The position numbers and the translations under genes were made by a program. A DNA stretch of 64,000 nt. Origin: Phytohabitans kaempferiae. GTDB taxonomy: Bacteria > Actinomycetota > Actinomycetes > Mycobacteriales > Micromonosporaceae. The stretch spans positions 186,001 to 250,000 of the forward strand of contig NZ_JBHLUH010000077.1 of NCBI RefSeq assembly GCF_042433955.1, in the 5' to 3' direction. This document shows positions 8,656 through 16,829 of the stretch, piece by piece (within the stretch, counting starts at the first letter, position 1; each line of letters opens with the position of its first letter). The notes beneath the pieces were generated by a model. The model did no database searches and had not been told where the DNA came from. It was given only the letters and a program-made list of their open reading frames with translations.

Positions 8656-9222
8656 TCACTCTCGCGTGGTGCGGAACTCTCGCGTGGTGCGGAACTCTCG
8701 CGTGGTGCGGAACTCTCGCGTGGTGCGGAACTCTCGCGTGGTGCGGAACTCTCGCTTGTTGCGGACGGACAGGAGGGCACCGCCCAGCGCCAGTACGAGT
8801 GGAGCCGCGACGCCATAGCCGATCCCCGGGCCCCGGGACGCGCGGACGTCGACCATGGCGAGCCCGCTCACGACGGTGTCGACCGAGGAGCCGGCCGCCC
8901 GCGCACCGACCAGGTTGGCGGTGAGCATGCCGACGACGCCCATCGCGAGCCCCGCCACCGCGGCCGCCCGCGCCGCGCTGCCGGTGGCCGCCGCCGCGCC
9001 CGCGACCAGGCCGAGGACCGCGAAGAGGGCGATGACGTACCACCAGCCCAGCTCCAGTTGGAAGACCGCGATGCCGCCCGACTCGTCCAGGTCGGCGCCG
9101 GCCATCGGGATGTCGACCGCCAGCCGGTAGCGCGCCCAGGGCACCGCGAGCGCCAGTAGTGCCAGCCCGAACCCGGCCACCGCGAGCGCGCCGCCACCCA
9201 CCAACGCAACCTTCCGGGTCAT
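8656..9222 (-). CDS. Small membrane protein with a C-terminal REFRTT repeat tail
   Basis: A 188-residue protein with four predicted membrane segments: an N-terminal one (VALVGGGALAVAGFGLALLA), WWYVIALFAVLGLVAGAAAA, AAVAGLAMGVVGMLTANLVG, and a last one before LSVRNK. After LSVRNK the tail is five tandem copies of the hexapeptide REFRTT plus a final RE, which looks like a recently expanded minisatellite. The tail is strongly basic and probably cytoplasmic. The protein does not belong to a family I recognise. It lies upstream of the previous membrane gene on the same strand. Confidence 0.62.
   Translation of the reverse strand: MTRKVALVGGGALAVAGFGLALLALAVPWARYRLAVDIPMAGADLDESGGIAVFQLELGWWYVIALFAVLGLVAGAAAATGSAARAAAVAGLAMGVVGMLTANLVGARAAGSSVDTVVSGLAMVDVRASRGPGIGYGVAAPLVLALGGALLSVRNKREFRTTREFRTTREFRTTREFRTTREFRTTRE
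8661..8768 (+). repeat. 18-bp tandem repeat (minisatellite), five exact copies plus one decayed copy
   Basis: The unit CTCGCGTGGTGCGGAACT is repeated without any difference at 8661, 8679, 8697, 8715 and 8733. A sixth, diverged unit (CTCGCTTGTTGCGGACGG) occupies 8751-8768. The unit length is a multiple of three, so in the minus-strand gene each copy encodes six residues and changes in copy number keep the frame. There are no spacers, so it is not a CRISPR array. Confidence 0.95.
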
Positions 9223-9269
9223 AGTCGGGATCGTCGCATCGCGGTGCCGATTGGGCTAGCGTCGGGCTC

Positions 9270-9698
9270 ATGCCTATCCGCACCGCATCTGCCCGCTGGC
9301 AGGGCAATCTCACCGAGGGTTCCGGCACCATCCGCACCGGTAAGGGTGGATTGGAAGGGAACTATTCGTTCAAGTCGCGCTTCGAGGAGGGGGAAGGGAC
9401 CAACCCCGAGGAGCTCATCGGCGCCGCGCACGCCGGCTGCTTCTCGATGGCCTTCTCGAAGGGCCTCGCCGACGCCGGTTTCCCGCCGGACTCGGTCGAG
9501 ACGACCGCCAAGGTGCACCTGGACAAGACCGACGCCGGCTTCACGGTCACCCGCGTCGACCTTGAGACGGTCGGCCAGGTGCCGGGCATCGACGAGGCCG
9601 AGTTTCTGAAGCTCGCCGAGGGTGCCAAGGCAAACTGCCCCATCTCCCGGCTGCTCTCGCCCGGCGCCGAGATCACGCTCACCGCTCAGCTCGGCTGA
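9270..9698 (+). CDS. osmC: OsmC-family peroxiredoxin
   Basis: A 142-residue OsmC-type thiol peroxidase that reduces organic hydroperoxides in the cytoplasm. The peroxidatic Cys is at 57 (AHAGCFSM) and the resolving Cys at 123 (ANCPISRLLS). TNPEELIGAAHAGCF is the signature of the OsmC rather than the Ohr branch. The length is typical. It is divergent from the REFRTT membrane protein, and a strong hairpin follows the stop codon, so it appears to be a single-gene unit. Confidence 0.92.
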   Translation: MPIRTASARWQGNLTEGSGTIRTGKGGLEGNYSFKSRFEEGEGTNPEELIGAAHAGCFSMAFSKGLADAGFPPDSVETTAKVHLDKTDAGFTVTRVDLETVGQVPGIDEAEFLKLAEGAKANCPISRLLSPGAEITLTAQLG

Positions 9699-9709
9699 CC
9701 TTCGCCTTC

Positions 9710-9741
9710 ACCGACGGCGCCGGCTCTCCGGCGCCGTCGGT
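9710..9741 (+). terminator. Rho-independent-like hairpin after osmC
   Basis: A perfect 14-bp stem (ACCGACGGCGCCGG / CCGGCGCCGTCGGT) with a 4-nt CTCT loop starts 12 nt after the osmC stop. There is no T-tract, as is common for actinobacterial terminators. Confidence 0.85.
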
Positions 9742-9761
9742 CACCATGCCCTTCGGGCAGA

Positions 9762-10124
9762 ATGAATGCTGTGCCCGTCGAGATGAGCCGGCAGCGGTTC
9801 GAAGAGCTGGTCAGCGAGGCCCTCGACGAGGTGCCCGAAGAGTTGCTCCGCCTCATGAACAACGTGGTGATCCTGGTCGAGGACGACTCGCCGCCGGGCG
9901 AGCAGGAGCTGCTCGGTGTTTACGAGGGATACGCGCTCACCAGCCGAGGCTGGGACTACGGCGGCGTGCTGCCCGACCGCATCATCATCTACCGCAACCC
10001 GACCCTGCGCATCTGCGACAGCGAAGACGATGTGGTCGAGGAGGTAGCGATCACCGTCGTGCACGAGATAGCGCACCATTTCGGTATCGACGACGAGCGC
10101 CTACACGAGCTCGGCTGGGGCTGA
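9762..10124 (+). CDS. Minimal zincin-type metallopeptidase family protein
   Basis: A 120-residue protein of the small actinobacterial metallopeptidase family, corresponding by position near pheA and serS to Rv3836. The zinc motif HEIAHHFGIDDERLHELG starts at residue 101, giving HExxH plus a downstream acidic residue. The upstream half contains LLRLMNNVVILVEDD and PDRIIIYRNP, typical of the family. The N-terminal start is uncertain: ATG 9762 is used, but ATG 9783 (MSRQRFEEL) is also possible. Substrate unknown. Confidence 0.85.
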   Translation: MNAVPVEMSRQRFEELVSEALDEVPEELLRLMNNVVILVEDDSPPGEQELLGVYEGYALTSRGWDYGGVLPDRIIIYRNPTLRICDSEDDVVEEVAITVVHEIAHHFGIDDERLHELGWG

Positions 10125-10203
10125 GCCGCCCCCGCCTCCTGGCTGGGAAAACTCGCCAAACGGCCCAGATCCACTGTTGCCGGCGCGGCCTACCCTCCCA
10201 GGC

Positions 10204-10923
10204 ATGCGTAGCGCGTTGTTCTCTGCGGAAAACCTCGAGAAGGAGTCGGCGCAGCCTGGCATGCGGCTGCAAAACTCCAAGATGCTGAAGATCGAGCTCA
10301 ACGGCGAGTGCATGGCACGCACCGGTGCCATGGTCGCCTACCAGGGCCAGGTCCAGTTCCAGGCGCTCGGCTCCGGCGGCATCGGCAAGTTTCTGAAGCA
10401 GAAGCTGACCGGTGAGGGCGTACCGCTGATGAAGCTGACCGGACGCGGCGACGTCTTTCTCGCCGACAGCGCGGCCGAGGTGCACCTGATCGACCTGGAG
10501 CACGGCGATGCCCTCTCCATCAACGGTTCGAGCGTGCTGGCCTTCGACTCGTCGCTCCAGTACGACATCAAGATGGTGCAGGGCATGGGCATGCTCTCCG
10601 CCGCCGGCCTGTTCAACTGCGTGTTCAGCGGGCAGGGGCGGATCGCCATCACGACGAAGGGCTACCCGGTCGTGCTCAACGTCGACCAGCCCACGTTCGT
10701 CGACCCGCAGGCGGCGGTGTGCTGGTCGGCCAGCCTCCAGACCGGCTACCACCGTGCCGAGCAGCTTGGCCTCGGCACGCTGCTGGGGCGGCGCACGGGT
10801 GAGGCGTTCACGATGAGCTTCGCGGGGCAGGGCTTCGTCGTCGTGCAGCCCTCGGAGGAGCCGCCGGTGCAGGGGAGCGGCCAGCAGCAGAGCGGTGGCC
10901 TGGGCGGCCTGCTCGGCAGCTGA
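10204..10923 (+). CDS. AIM24-family protein
   Basis: A 239-residue beta-rich protein of the AIM24/TRAP-like family. Conserved features are the Lys-rich start LQNSKMLKIELNGECMARTGAMVAYQG, Gly-rich strands such as GIGKFLKQKLTGEGVPLMKLTG, and LAPGQ-like Gly turns throughout. A Gly/Gln-rich tail (GSGQQQSGGLGGLLGS) follows the domain. The family forms a beta-helix-like fold; its bacterial role is unknown. The gene ends 3 nt from the convergent pheA stop. Confidence 0.85.
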   Translation: MRSALFSAENLEKESAQPGMRLQNSKMLKIELNGECMARTGAMVAYQGQVQFQALGSGGIGKFLKQKLTGEGVPLMKLTGRGDVFLADSAAEVHLIDLEHGDALSINGSSVLAFDSSLQYDIKMVQGMGMLSAAGLFNCVFSGQGRIAITTKGYPVVLNVDQPTFVDPQAAVCWSASLQTGYHRAEQLGLGTLLGRRTGEAFTMSFAGQGFVVVQPSEEPPVQGSGQQQSGGLGGLLGS

Positions 10924-10925
10924 GG

Positions 10926-11876
10926 TCAGGTGAGGTCGCCGGCGCGGATGCGAGCCAGCCAGGCCGCCGCGTCGGCATAGTCCACATCGGAGAGTCCGGC
11001 CGGCGCGGGGACCGGCCGGTCGCCATCGAAGGCCCGGTGCCGCGGGTAGGACCCCAGAAAGCGCACGTCGGCGCAGACCCGGTGCAGCCCTTGAAGCGCC
11101 TCGCCGAGCCGGTCCTCGGCGACGTGGCCCGTGCAGTCGAGGAAGAACGCGTATCGCCCCAGCCGCTCGCCCGTGGGCCGCGACTCGATGCGCGTGAGGT
11201 TGATGCCCCGCACCGCCAGCTCCATGAGTACGGCGAGCAGCGCGCCGACCCGGTCGTGCGAGATGAAGATCGCCAGCGAGGTGACGTCGTCGCCGGTCGG
11301 CGCGGGCGGCGTCCCGGGCTGGGTCACCAGGATGAAGCGGGTCACCGCGTCGGGGTGGTCGGAGATCTTCTCCGCCAGCAGCGAGAGCTGGTAGCGATCG
11401 GCACCGATGGGCGCGCAGATGGCCGCGTCGTACTCCCCCTTGGCGGCGGAGATGGCGGCGGCCGAGTTGGAGAGCACGTCGATCACGGTGGCTTCGGGCA
11501 GGTGCGTGCGCAGCCAGCCCCGGCACTGGGCGGACGCCTGCGGATGGGCCGCGACGGTGCGGATCTGGTCGAACGCGATCGGCTCGCGCGCGCCGAGCAC
11601 GAACTCGACCGGGATCACCACCTCGCGCGTGATCGCCAGCGGCGTGCCGTCGATCAGCTCGTCGAGCGTGATGCCCACCGCGCCGCCGATGGAGTTTTCC
11701 AGCGGTACGAGCGCCGCGTCCGCCTCGCCGGACCGGATCGCGTCGAGCGCCTCGGGGACGCTGCGCGCCGGCGTGCGCCTCCCACGCACGGCTGCGGGCA
11801 GGGTGAGCAGCGCCTGCTCGGTGAAGGTCGCCTCGGGACCGAGGAACATGAAGTGGGTAGGTGGCACGCCCGGCAT
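10926..11876 (-). CDS. pheA: Prephenate dehydratase
   Basis: Monofunctional prephenate dehydratase (316 residues) that converts prephenate to phenylpyruvate in phenylalanine synthesis. The periplasmic-binding-protein-like catalytic domain begins FLGPEATFTEQALL. The catalytic TRF motif is at residues 179-181 (DAVTRFILV). The C-terminal ACT domain carries the Phe-feedback motif ESRPTGERLGRYAFFLD from residue 231. There is no chorismate mutase domain, as is usual in actinobacteria. ATG 11876 is chosen; GTG 11882 is in frame. Confidence 0.95.
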   Translation of the reverse strand: MPGVPPTHFMFLGPEATFTEQALLTLPAAVRGRRTPARSVPEALDAIRSGEADAALVPLENSIGGAVGITLDELIDGTPLAITREVVIPVEFVLGAREPIAFDQIRTVAAHPQASAQCRGWLRTHLPEATVIDVLSNSAAAISAAKGEYDAAICAPIGADRYQLSLLAEKISDHPDAVTRFILVTQPGTPPAPTGDDVTSLAIFISHDRVGALLAVLMELAVRGINLTRIESRPTGERLGRYAFFLDCTGHVAEDRLGEALQGLHRVCADVRFLGSYPRHRAFDGDRPVPAPAGLSDVDYADAAAWLARIRAGDLT

Positions 11877-12090
11877 GACCACCAGCCTAGGGCCTGTTGA
11901 TGGATCTTGTGGGCGCGCGGGCGAGGTCCACAGGGCCGGCCGGTTGTGGGACTGCGGAGGGTGAGGCTGCGGGAGCAGCGATCTGGACCGCGACGGACAG
12001 CGCGGTAGCTCGAATCTGTCTCTGATCTACGCCTGTTTCACAAGGGCATGGCCGGCGTGCGGCGGGCGCGGACCCCTGTGCAGGCCGACC

Positions 12091-12621
12091 CTAGATCGTG
12101 CCGGGCGCCGGGCCCGCTTCGCAGGCGACGACGCGGATGCCGGCCGGTGCGCTGGTGCGCACGGGGATGTTGCAGACGTTGGTGCCGGCGGTGACGAGGG
12201 TGAGCGAGCTGGGCGCGCCGCGGGTGACCACCAGCAGCGGATCGCGGCCGCTCAGGGTGATCACGGTGTATTGCCAGGTGCCGGCGCAGATCGGGGTGTC
12301 CGAGCGGACGGCGGCCTCGGTGCCGCGGGGGAGCATCCCGGATGTGCGGCGCAGCAGGGCCATCACCTGGGTCGCACTCGGCTGGCCGTTGCACATCGTC
12401 GCCCGGGCCTCGCCGAACGTGGGCGTAGCCGTGGCCGAGGCGGTCGGCGGCAGGTCGGCGGCCGGCGGCGGTGGCGATGATGTGGGCGGTGCGGTCTTGG
12501 GCGAGGGGACGACGCTGCCTGGGGGATCACGCAGCTCAGGCGGGAGGCCGCAGGCAGCGACAAGCGCGGCAACGGCGATCACAGCGGCGCCGGCACGGGC
12601 GGCGCGGGCGTGGGCAGGCAC
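12091..12621 (-). CDS. Hypothetical secreted lipoprotein
   Basis: A 176-residue protein with a lipoprotein signal peptide ending in LVAAC (Cys near residue 24). A 45-residue Pro/Ser/Thr-rich spacer (PSPKTAPPTSSPPPPAAD) would extend it through the cell wall. The globular part (about residues 70-176) contains four Cys (MCNGQPS, ICAGTW, NVCNIP, VACEAG), probably two disulfides. I do not recognise the fold. It is probably anchored on the outer membrane face. Confidence 0.68.
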   Translation of the reverse strand: MPAHARAARAGAAVIAVAALVAACGLPPELRDPPGSVVPSPKTAPPTSSPPPPAADLPPTASATATPTFGEARATMCNGQPSATQVMALLRRTSGMLPRGTEAAVRSDTPICAGTWQYTVITLSGRDPLLVVTRGAPSSLTLVTAGTNVCNIPVRTSAPAGIRVVACEAGPAPGTI

Positions 12622-12721
12622 GCGGCTCCTCGAACATCAACGGGCGTCGTTGGACAGCCGAAGGTGGCCGAGGTCCATAGTAGGCGGATACGGCCGTTAC
12701 ACGGCGATCGAGGGCGTGCTC

Positions 12722-13192
12722 TCAGACTTCGCAAAAGAATGTGAGAGACCCGGACACCGTGCCGTCGTCGTGCAAGGGCGTGGCGATCGCGTCGACGGTG
12801 GCCGCCCCGCCCTCATTGCCGGGCTGCACGCGCAGCAGCCCACGGGCCAGCCGACCGGACGAGATGGCGAGCAGCGGCGGAATCTTCTCGATCTCCGTCC
12901 CGGGCAGCTCGGTGCGCGCCTGGGTGAAGTCGACGAGGCGGAGCCCTCCGTCGCGCAGGCTCTCCCCGACCGCGTCGGCCGGGGAGCCCAGGCCCAGGAG
13001 CTGGCAGGCGGACTCGGAGACCGCCACGATCGCCATCTCGTCATCGATCAGCATGCACGGCTCGCCAGCCGCCGCAACGGTGGGCGCCCACAGGTCGAGG
13101 CTGCTGACCTGCTCCGCACGTGTGGCAGCGCGAGCTTCGGGCACGAACGCTTCCGAGATGGAGAGTTCGACGTGCGCCACCCGCGCCTCCAA
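12722..13192 (-). CDS. PAS-domain protein
   Basis: A 156-residue protein that is essentially a single PAS-like sensor fold. EPCMLIDDEMAIVAVSESACQLLG (residues about 44-67) is the PAS core start, and TPLHDDGTVSGSLTFFCEV at the end is the usual last strand pair. There is no output domain, so it probably acts by protein contact. It lies on the same strand as the lipoprotein and the NERD-like gene, with gaps of about 100 bp to each. Ligand unknown. Confidence 0.7.
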   Translation of the reverse strand: MEARVAHVELSISEAFVPEARAATRAEQVSSLDLWAPTVAAAGEPCMLIDDEMAIVAVSESACQLLGLGSPADAVGESLRDGGLRLVDFTQARTELPGTEIEKIPPLLAISSGRLARGLLRVQPGNEGGAATVDAIATPLHDDGTVSGSLTFFCEV

Positions 13193-13289
13193 TACGCTCC
13201 GCCGGCCAACCGCTACGCTAACCGGTTTCGACGAAGAACGCCGACCCCGATCTTTCCGACGGGTTTGCCCGGTACGGCTGGCTGGGACG

Positions 13290-14042
13290 CTACCGCCGGA
13301 CGCTCCCCTTGTCAGCGGCCGTTCGGCCGTCCTCGTACCACCGGTAGTTGGCCGCCGACCGGTACGGAGCGTTGAGCCACGTCGACGGGTGGCGGGCGAC
13401 CTGGGAAAGCTTTTCCGCCGTCGCGGGGGAGATCTTCTGGCCGCCGGCGACGAGCAGGCGGTCGAGCTCCCGATGGGTCGCCACGAGGCAGTCCTTGGGC
13501 AGGCCGTAGACGCTGATCTGGCCCGACCCGACGAAGGTCAGCACGGGCGTGACCGGCACGGTCAGGCCGACCGCGGCGGAGAGCGCCTTGGCGGCACGCT
13601 TGGCGTCGCGGCGGGCCTCGGCGAAGTATGCCGGGCGCTTGCCGTTGATCTGCACCACGTCGCCGGCGATCATCACGCGGGCGCGGCCGTGGTCGGCGAC
13701 GGTGACGGCGAAGATGCCGCTCGGCCCGATCGCCAGGAAGCCGGCCCGCTCGTCGCGCGCCCGGCCGTCGATGTCGACGAACGGGGCCGCCGGCACATCG
13801 GTGCGGGGCCAGTCGACCACGTGCCACGCGGGGCCGAGGTGGTCGAGTCGGGTGAGCGCGCGGGCGCCGGCGGCTTCCACGCGCCGGGCACCGCGCTCGG
13901 CGCGCCGCCTACGAGCCCACTCCATTGGGGTTGGTCGAACCGCTTCGAGGAGTGCGGGCTGACCATCCCCGGTGGGGGACTGGCCAGCGGGGGGTAGCGC
14001 CCGCTGCGGGGGGACAGCACGACGCGCGGGGAAAACGCTCAT
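13290..14042 (-). CDS. NERD-like (nuclease-related domain) protein
   Basis: A 250-residue protein. The middle (about residues 60-200) resembles a nuclease-related (NERD) domain: ARRVEAAGARALTRLDHLG, then FLAIGPSGIFAVTVADHG, AEARRDAKRAAKALSAAVG, and VTPVLTFVG...LPKDCLVATHREL. The usual acidic residue and Lys of the active site after the GPSG turn (typically ET-K) are replaced by TVADHG, so nuclease activity is doubtful. ATG 14042 has GGAGG about 7 nt upstream. Role unknown. Confidence 0.6.
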   Translation of the reverse strand: MSVFPARRAVPPQRALPPAGQSPTGDGQPALLEAVRPTPMEWARRRRAERGARRVEAAGARALTRLDHLGPAWHVVDWPRTDVPAAPFVDIDGRARDERAGFLAIGPSGIFAVTVADHGRARVMIAGDVVQINGKRPAYFAEARRDAKRAAKALSAAVGLTVPVTPVLTFVGSGQISVYGLPKDCLVATHRELDRLLVAGGQKISPATAEKLSQVARHPSTWLNAPYRSAANYRWYEDGRTAADKGSVRR

Positions 14043-14206
14043 CACGGACCTCCGGCAAAAGGTCTCTCTAGTTGTGGTTTCACTACGGTACGTGGTTGGG
14101 CGGGTACTCAAGAAGGAGTGACGGGGGAGTGAGTGGGGATGAATGCCGCATTCACGACCCGCCTCTTTTGTCAGATGGTGCTACCTGACTGGATACGCTG
14201 ACCATT

Positions 14207-15412
14207 GTGGCCCATTACGTGGACAGCGAGGTTGGAAGACTTGTCACAGTGCTCCTCCACCGCCCGGGGCCCGAGCTCGCGCGGCTGACCCCCCGCAACA
14301 GCGACTCACTCCTCTTCGACGCGATCCCGTGGGTCGGTCGCGCGCAGGAGGAGCATGACGCCTTCGCCGGCGCCCTGCGCGACCGCGGCGTGGAGGTGCT
14401 CTACCTCAGCTCCCTGCTCGGCGAGACGCTCGCGATCAGCGAGGCGCGGGCCGAGCTGACCGACCTGGTGCTCGCCGACCCGCGGCTGGGCGACACACTG
14501 CGCCGGCGGGTCGCCCACCACCTCGCCTACCTCGACCCGGTGGGGCTGGCCGACGTACTCATCGCCGGCCTCGCGCACGAGGAGTTGCGGGGTCGCACGG
14601 GCGGGCTTGTCTACGCGCTGATGGACCAGCACGACTTCATCATCGACCCGCTGCCGAACCTGCTCTTCACGCGCGACTCCTCGGCCTGGGTACGGGACCG
14701 TGCGGCGGTGAGCAGCCTCGCCATGCCCGCGCGGCGGCGGGAGACCACGCTGCTGCACTCGATCTACCGGCACCATCCGCGCTTCGCCGGGACCCAACTT
14801 GTGTACGAGCCCGCGCTCGAACCGGTGGAGGGCGGCGACGTACTGCTCCTCGCCCCGGGCGTCATGGCGGTCGGCGTGGGGGAGCGGACCACTCCCGCCG
14901 GCGCTGAGCGGCTCGCCCGGCGCGCGTTCGCCGACGGGCTGGCACACACGATCCTGGTGGTGCCGATCGCGCAGGAGCGGGCCACCATGCACCTCGACAC
15001 GATCGTCACCATGGTCGACGTCGATGCCGTGCTCATGTACCCGAATGTGGCCGACGCCCTCGTGGCGTACACGGTGGTGGCGGGCGAGGACGGCGAGCCG
15101 CAGGTGGACGGCCCGGCGCCGTTTCTGCGCGCCGCCGCCGACGCGATGGACCTCGACGCGCTGCGGGTCATCGACACCGGCCTCGACCCGGTCACCGCCG
15201 AGCGGGAGCAGTGGGACGACGGCAACAACACGCTCGCGATCGAGCCGCGCCTCTGCGTGGCGTACGAGCGGAACGTGGAGACCAACGCCCAGCTCGAACG
15301 CGCGGGCATCGAGGTGATCTCCATCCCCGGCTCCGAGCTGGGCTCCGGCCGGGGCGGGCCGCGGTGCATGTCGTGCCCGATGGTCCGCGACCCGCTGAAG
15401 CCGGCGCGCTAG
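14207..15412 (+). CDS. arcA: Arginine deiminase
   Basis: A 401-residue pentein-fold enzyme that hydrolyses arginine to citrulline and ammonia. Key motifs are the N-terminal VTVLLHRPGPELARLTPRN, FTRDSSAWV, VEGGDVLLLAPGVMAVGVGERT, and the C-terminal RGGPRCMSCPMVRDP with nucleophile Cys387. In many bacterial enzymes the residue before that Cys is His; here it is Arg. The start GTG 14207 follows a TGGATACGCT sequence by about 9 nt, suggesting a near-leaderless promoter. No arcB or arcC gene is nearby, so it is not part of a full ADI operon here. Confidence 0.93.
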   Translation: MAHYVDSEVGRLVTVLLHRPGPELARLTPRNSDSLLFDAIPWVGRAQEEHDAFAGALRDRGVEVLYLSSLLGETLAISEARAELTDLVLADPRLGDTLRRRVAHHLAYLDPVGLADVLIAGLAHEELRGRTGGLVYALMDQHDFIIDPLPNLLFTRDSSAWVRDRAAVSSLAMPARRRETTLLHSIYRHHPRFAGTQLVYEPALEPVEGGDVLLLAPGVMAVGVGERTTPAGAERLARRAFADGLAHTILVVPIAQERATMHLDTIVTMVDVDAVLMYPNVADALVAYTVVAGEDGEPQVDGPAPFLRAAADAMDLDALRVIDTGLDPVTAEREQWDDGNNTLAIEPRLCVAYERNVETNAQLERAGIEVISIPGSELGSGRGGPRCMSCPMVRDPLKPAR

Positions 15413-16293
15413 CGCAACGTCAACTGGCGGCCCAGCAGGCCCTGCTTGGCGCGGCGGGCGGCCGAGTCGAGCTGGCTGTCGTCGGCGAGCGCGTCGGCGT
15501 ACCGCTTGGCGAAGTCGGCCACGGGCGCCTCCCACTCGGCCGCCTCCGGCTCGCGCGGGATGTCCCACACCGGCACCAGGCGCCCGTGGGCACGGAACAT
15601 GCCGGCGAACTTCGTGCCGTCACCCAGCAGCAGCTCGCCCACACCGGCGAGCCGCGCGAGGGCGTTGAGGGCGGCGTCTTCGTCGTCGGGCAGGACCCAG
15701 CGCACGTGACCCTTCTCGGGTACGCGGCACCAGTACGCCGCTTTGGCCGCCGCCAGCCGCACGGTGGGGTAGATCGAGGCGTTGGCGCGCTCGAGCGAGG
15801 CCTTGACGTTGGGGTCGTCGGCCGCGTCGGCGTCGAGCCAGAACTCGAACGTGTCGTGCATGGTCACGTCGAGCGCGCCGTCGACCAGGATGTCCTGGAG
15901 GCGGGGGCCCTGGCCGGGCAGGGCCGGCACGGCGACGGTGCCGCCCGGCTCGGTCTCCAGCGCGGAGAGGATCGCCACCGCGAGGTCGCGCGAGATGTCG
16001 CCGGACTGCACGTGGCGCTGGAGCCCGACGAAGACCCGGCCGTCGGGCTTGGTCATCGCGGGCCACGCCATCGGGAGCACGGTGGCCAGGGTGACCGACC
16101 GCTCACCGTACTGCTTGACCAGCTCGGGCGTGAGCTGAAGGGGCGCCGATGCGGCCGGGACCAGCTCGCGCAGCGCGATCCACTCGGCCTCGTCGGCCAG
16201 GCCCTCGAAGGGGCGGGGTACGAACACGTCGCGCAGCTTCTGGCGCTTGGGGGCGGCCTCGGCGGGCCGGGAGTTCTTTCGACGCTTACTCAC
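15409..16293 (-). CDS. DUF5926-family protein
   Basis: A 294-residue actinobacterial protein with a very basic N-terminus (MSKRRKNSRPAEAAPKRQK), followed by a globular region containing FVPRPFEGLADEAEWIALRE and MHDTFEFWLD. It matches the DUF5926 family by its opening and length. The function is unknown. Its stop codon overlaps the arcA stop (convergent, shared CTAG), so both genes end within four bases of each other. Confidence 0.75.
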   Translation of the reverse strand: MSKRRKNSRPAEAAPKRQKLRDVFVPRPFEGLADEAEWIALRELVPAASAPLQLTPELVKQYGERSVTLATVLPMAWPAMTKPDGRVFVGLQRHVQSGDISRDLAVAILSALETEPGGTVAVPALPGQGPRLQDILVDGALDVTMHDTFEFWLDADAADDPNVKASLERANASIYPTVRLAAAKAAYWCRVPEKGHVRWVLPDDEDAALNALARLAGVGELLLGDGTKFAGMFRAHGRLVPVWDIPREPEAAEWEAPVADFAKRYADALADDSQLDSAARRAKQGLLGRQLTLR

Positions 16294-16346
16294 GGCGCAC
16301 CAGCCTAGGCTCTACGAGCGCGGCGTGGGGCCAAAGGCGCGGCCGA

Positions 16347-16811
16347 TCACGGACTTTCCCGCCGTTCGTGGACGAAACTGCTCGACAGCTCGGCCCAGAC
16401 GCTCTGCCCGAGCCCGTCGCGGTCGACGCCCCACCGGTCGGCGAGCGCGGCGACGATGCTCAACCCGCGCCCGTCGATGGCGTCGGTGGCGATGGCCCGG
16501 ATCCGCGGCTGCTCGGTCATGGCGCCGCCGTCGGTGACCCGCACCTCCACGCTGTCGCGCTCGACCCCCACCACGGAACCGGCAGGCCGCAGCCGCCAGG
16601 CGACCCGTACGACGCCGCCGGGCAGCGGGCTGGCGTGGCGCACCGCATTGCCGACCAGCTCGGCGAGCACAGCGACGGCATCGGCGAGGAGAGTGGGATG
16701 GACGGCACCGCGCAGCTCGGTGGTGAGGCGTTGCCGGGCGATTCGCGCGCCACGGGGGTGATGCGGGATGACCACGCACCAGGCTCGCTCGGCCACTGCC
16801 ATCGAGACCAT
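16347..16811 (-). CDS. Anti-sigma-factor-like ATP-binding protein (HATPase_c_2)
   Basis: A 154-residue GHKL ATPase domain of the RsbW/SpoIIAB-like class. The N-box is LAELVGNAVRHA, the G1-like box is VTDGGAM, and RGLSIVAALADRWG is the G2 region. The start ATG 16811 has AGGAGG 4 nt upstream. It lies 18 nt downstream of the histidine kinase gene and is surely cotranscribed with it. Such proteins phosphorylate anti-anti-sigma factors or act as stand-alone kinases; the partner is not in this window. Confidence 0.82.
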   Translation of the reverse strand: MVSMAVAERAWCVVIPHHPRGARIARQRLTTELRGAVHPTLLADAVAVLAELVGNAVRHASPLPGGVVRVAWRLRPAGSVVGVERDSVEVRVTDGGAMTEQPRIRAIATDAIDGRGLSIVAALADRWGVDRDGLGQSVWAELSSSFVHERRESP

Positions 16812-16829
16812 CGTGCCTCCTGCCCTCAC

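Noticed and set aside
8661..8768. Tandem repeat considered as a CRISPR array
   Set aside because: The units abut without spacers and the unit is only 18 bp; it is a coding minisatellite.
11887..12094. A possible third copy of the palindromic element (CTAGGGCCTG at 11887)
   Set aside because: It shares only about 10 bases at one end with copy B, the interior does not align convincingly, and the opposite end (CAGGCCGACCCTAG) has two extra bases and lies in the lipoprotein gene end.
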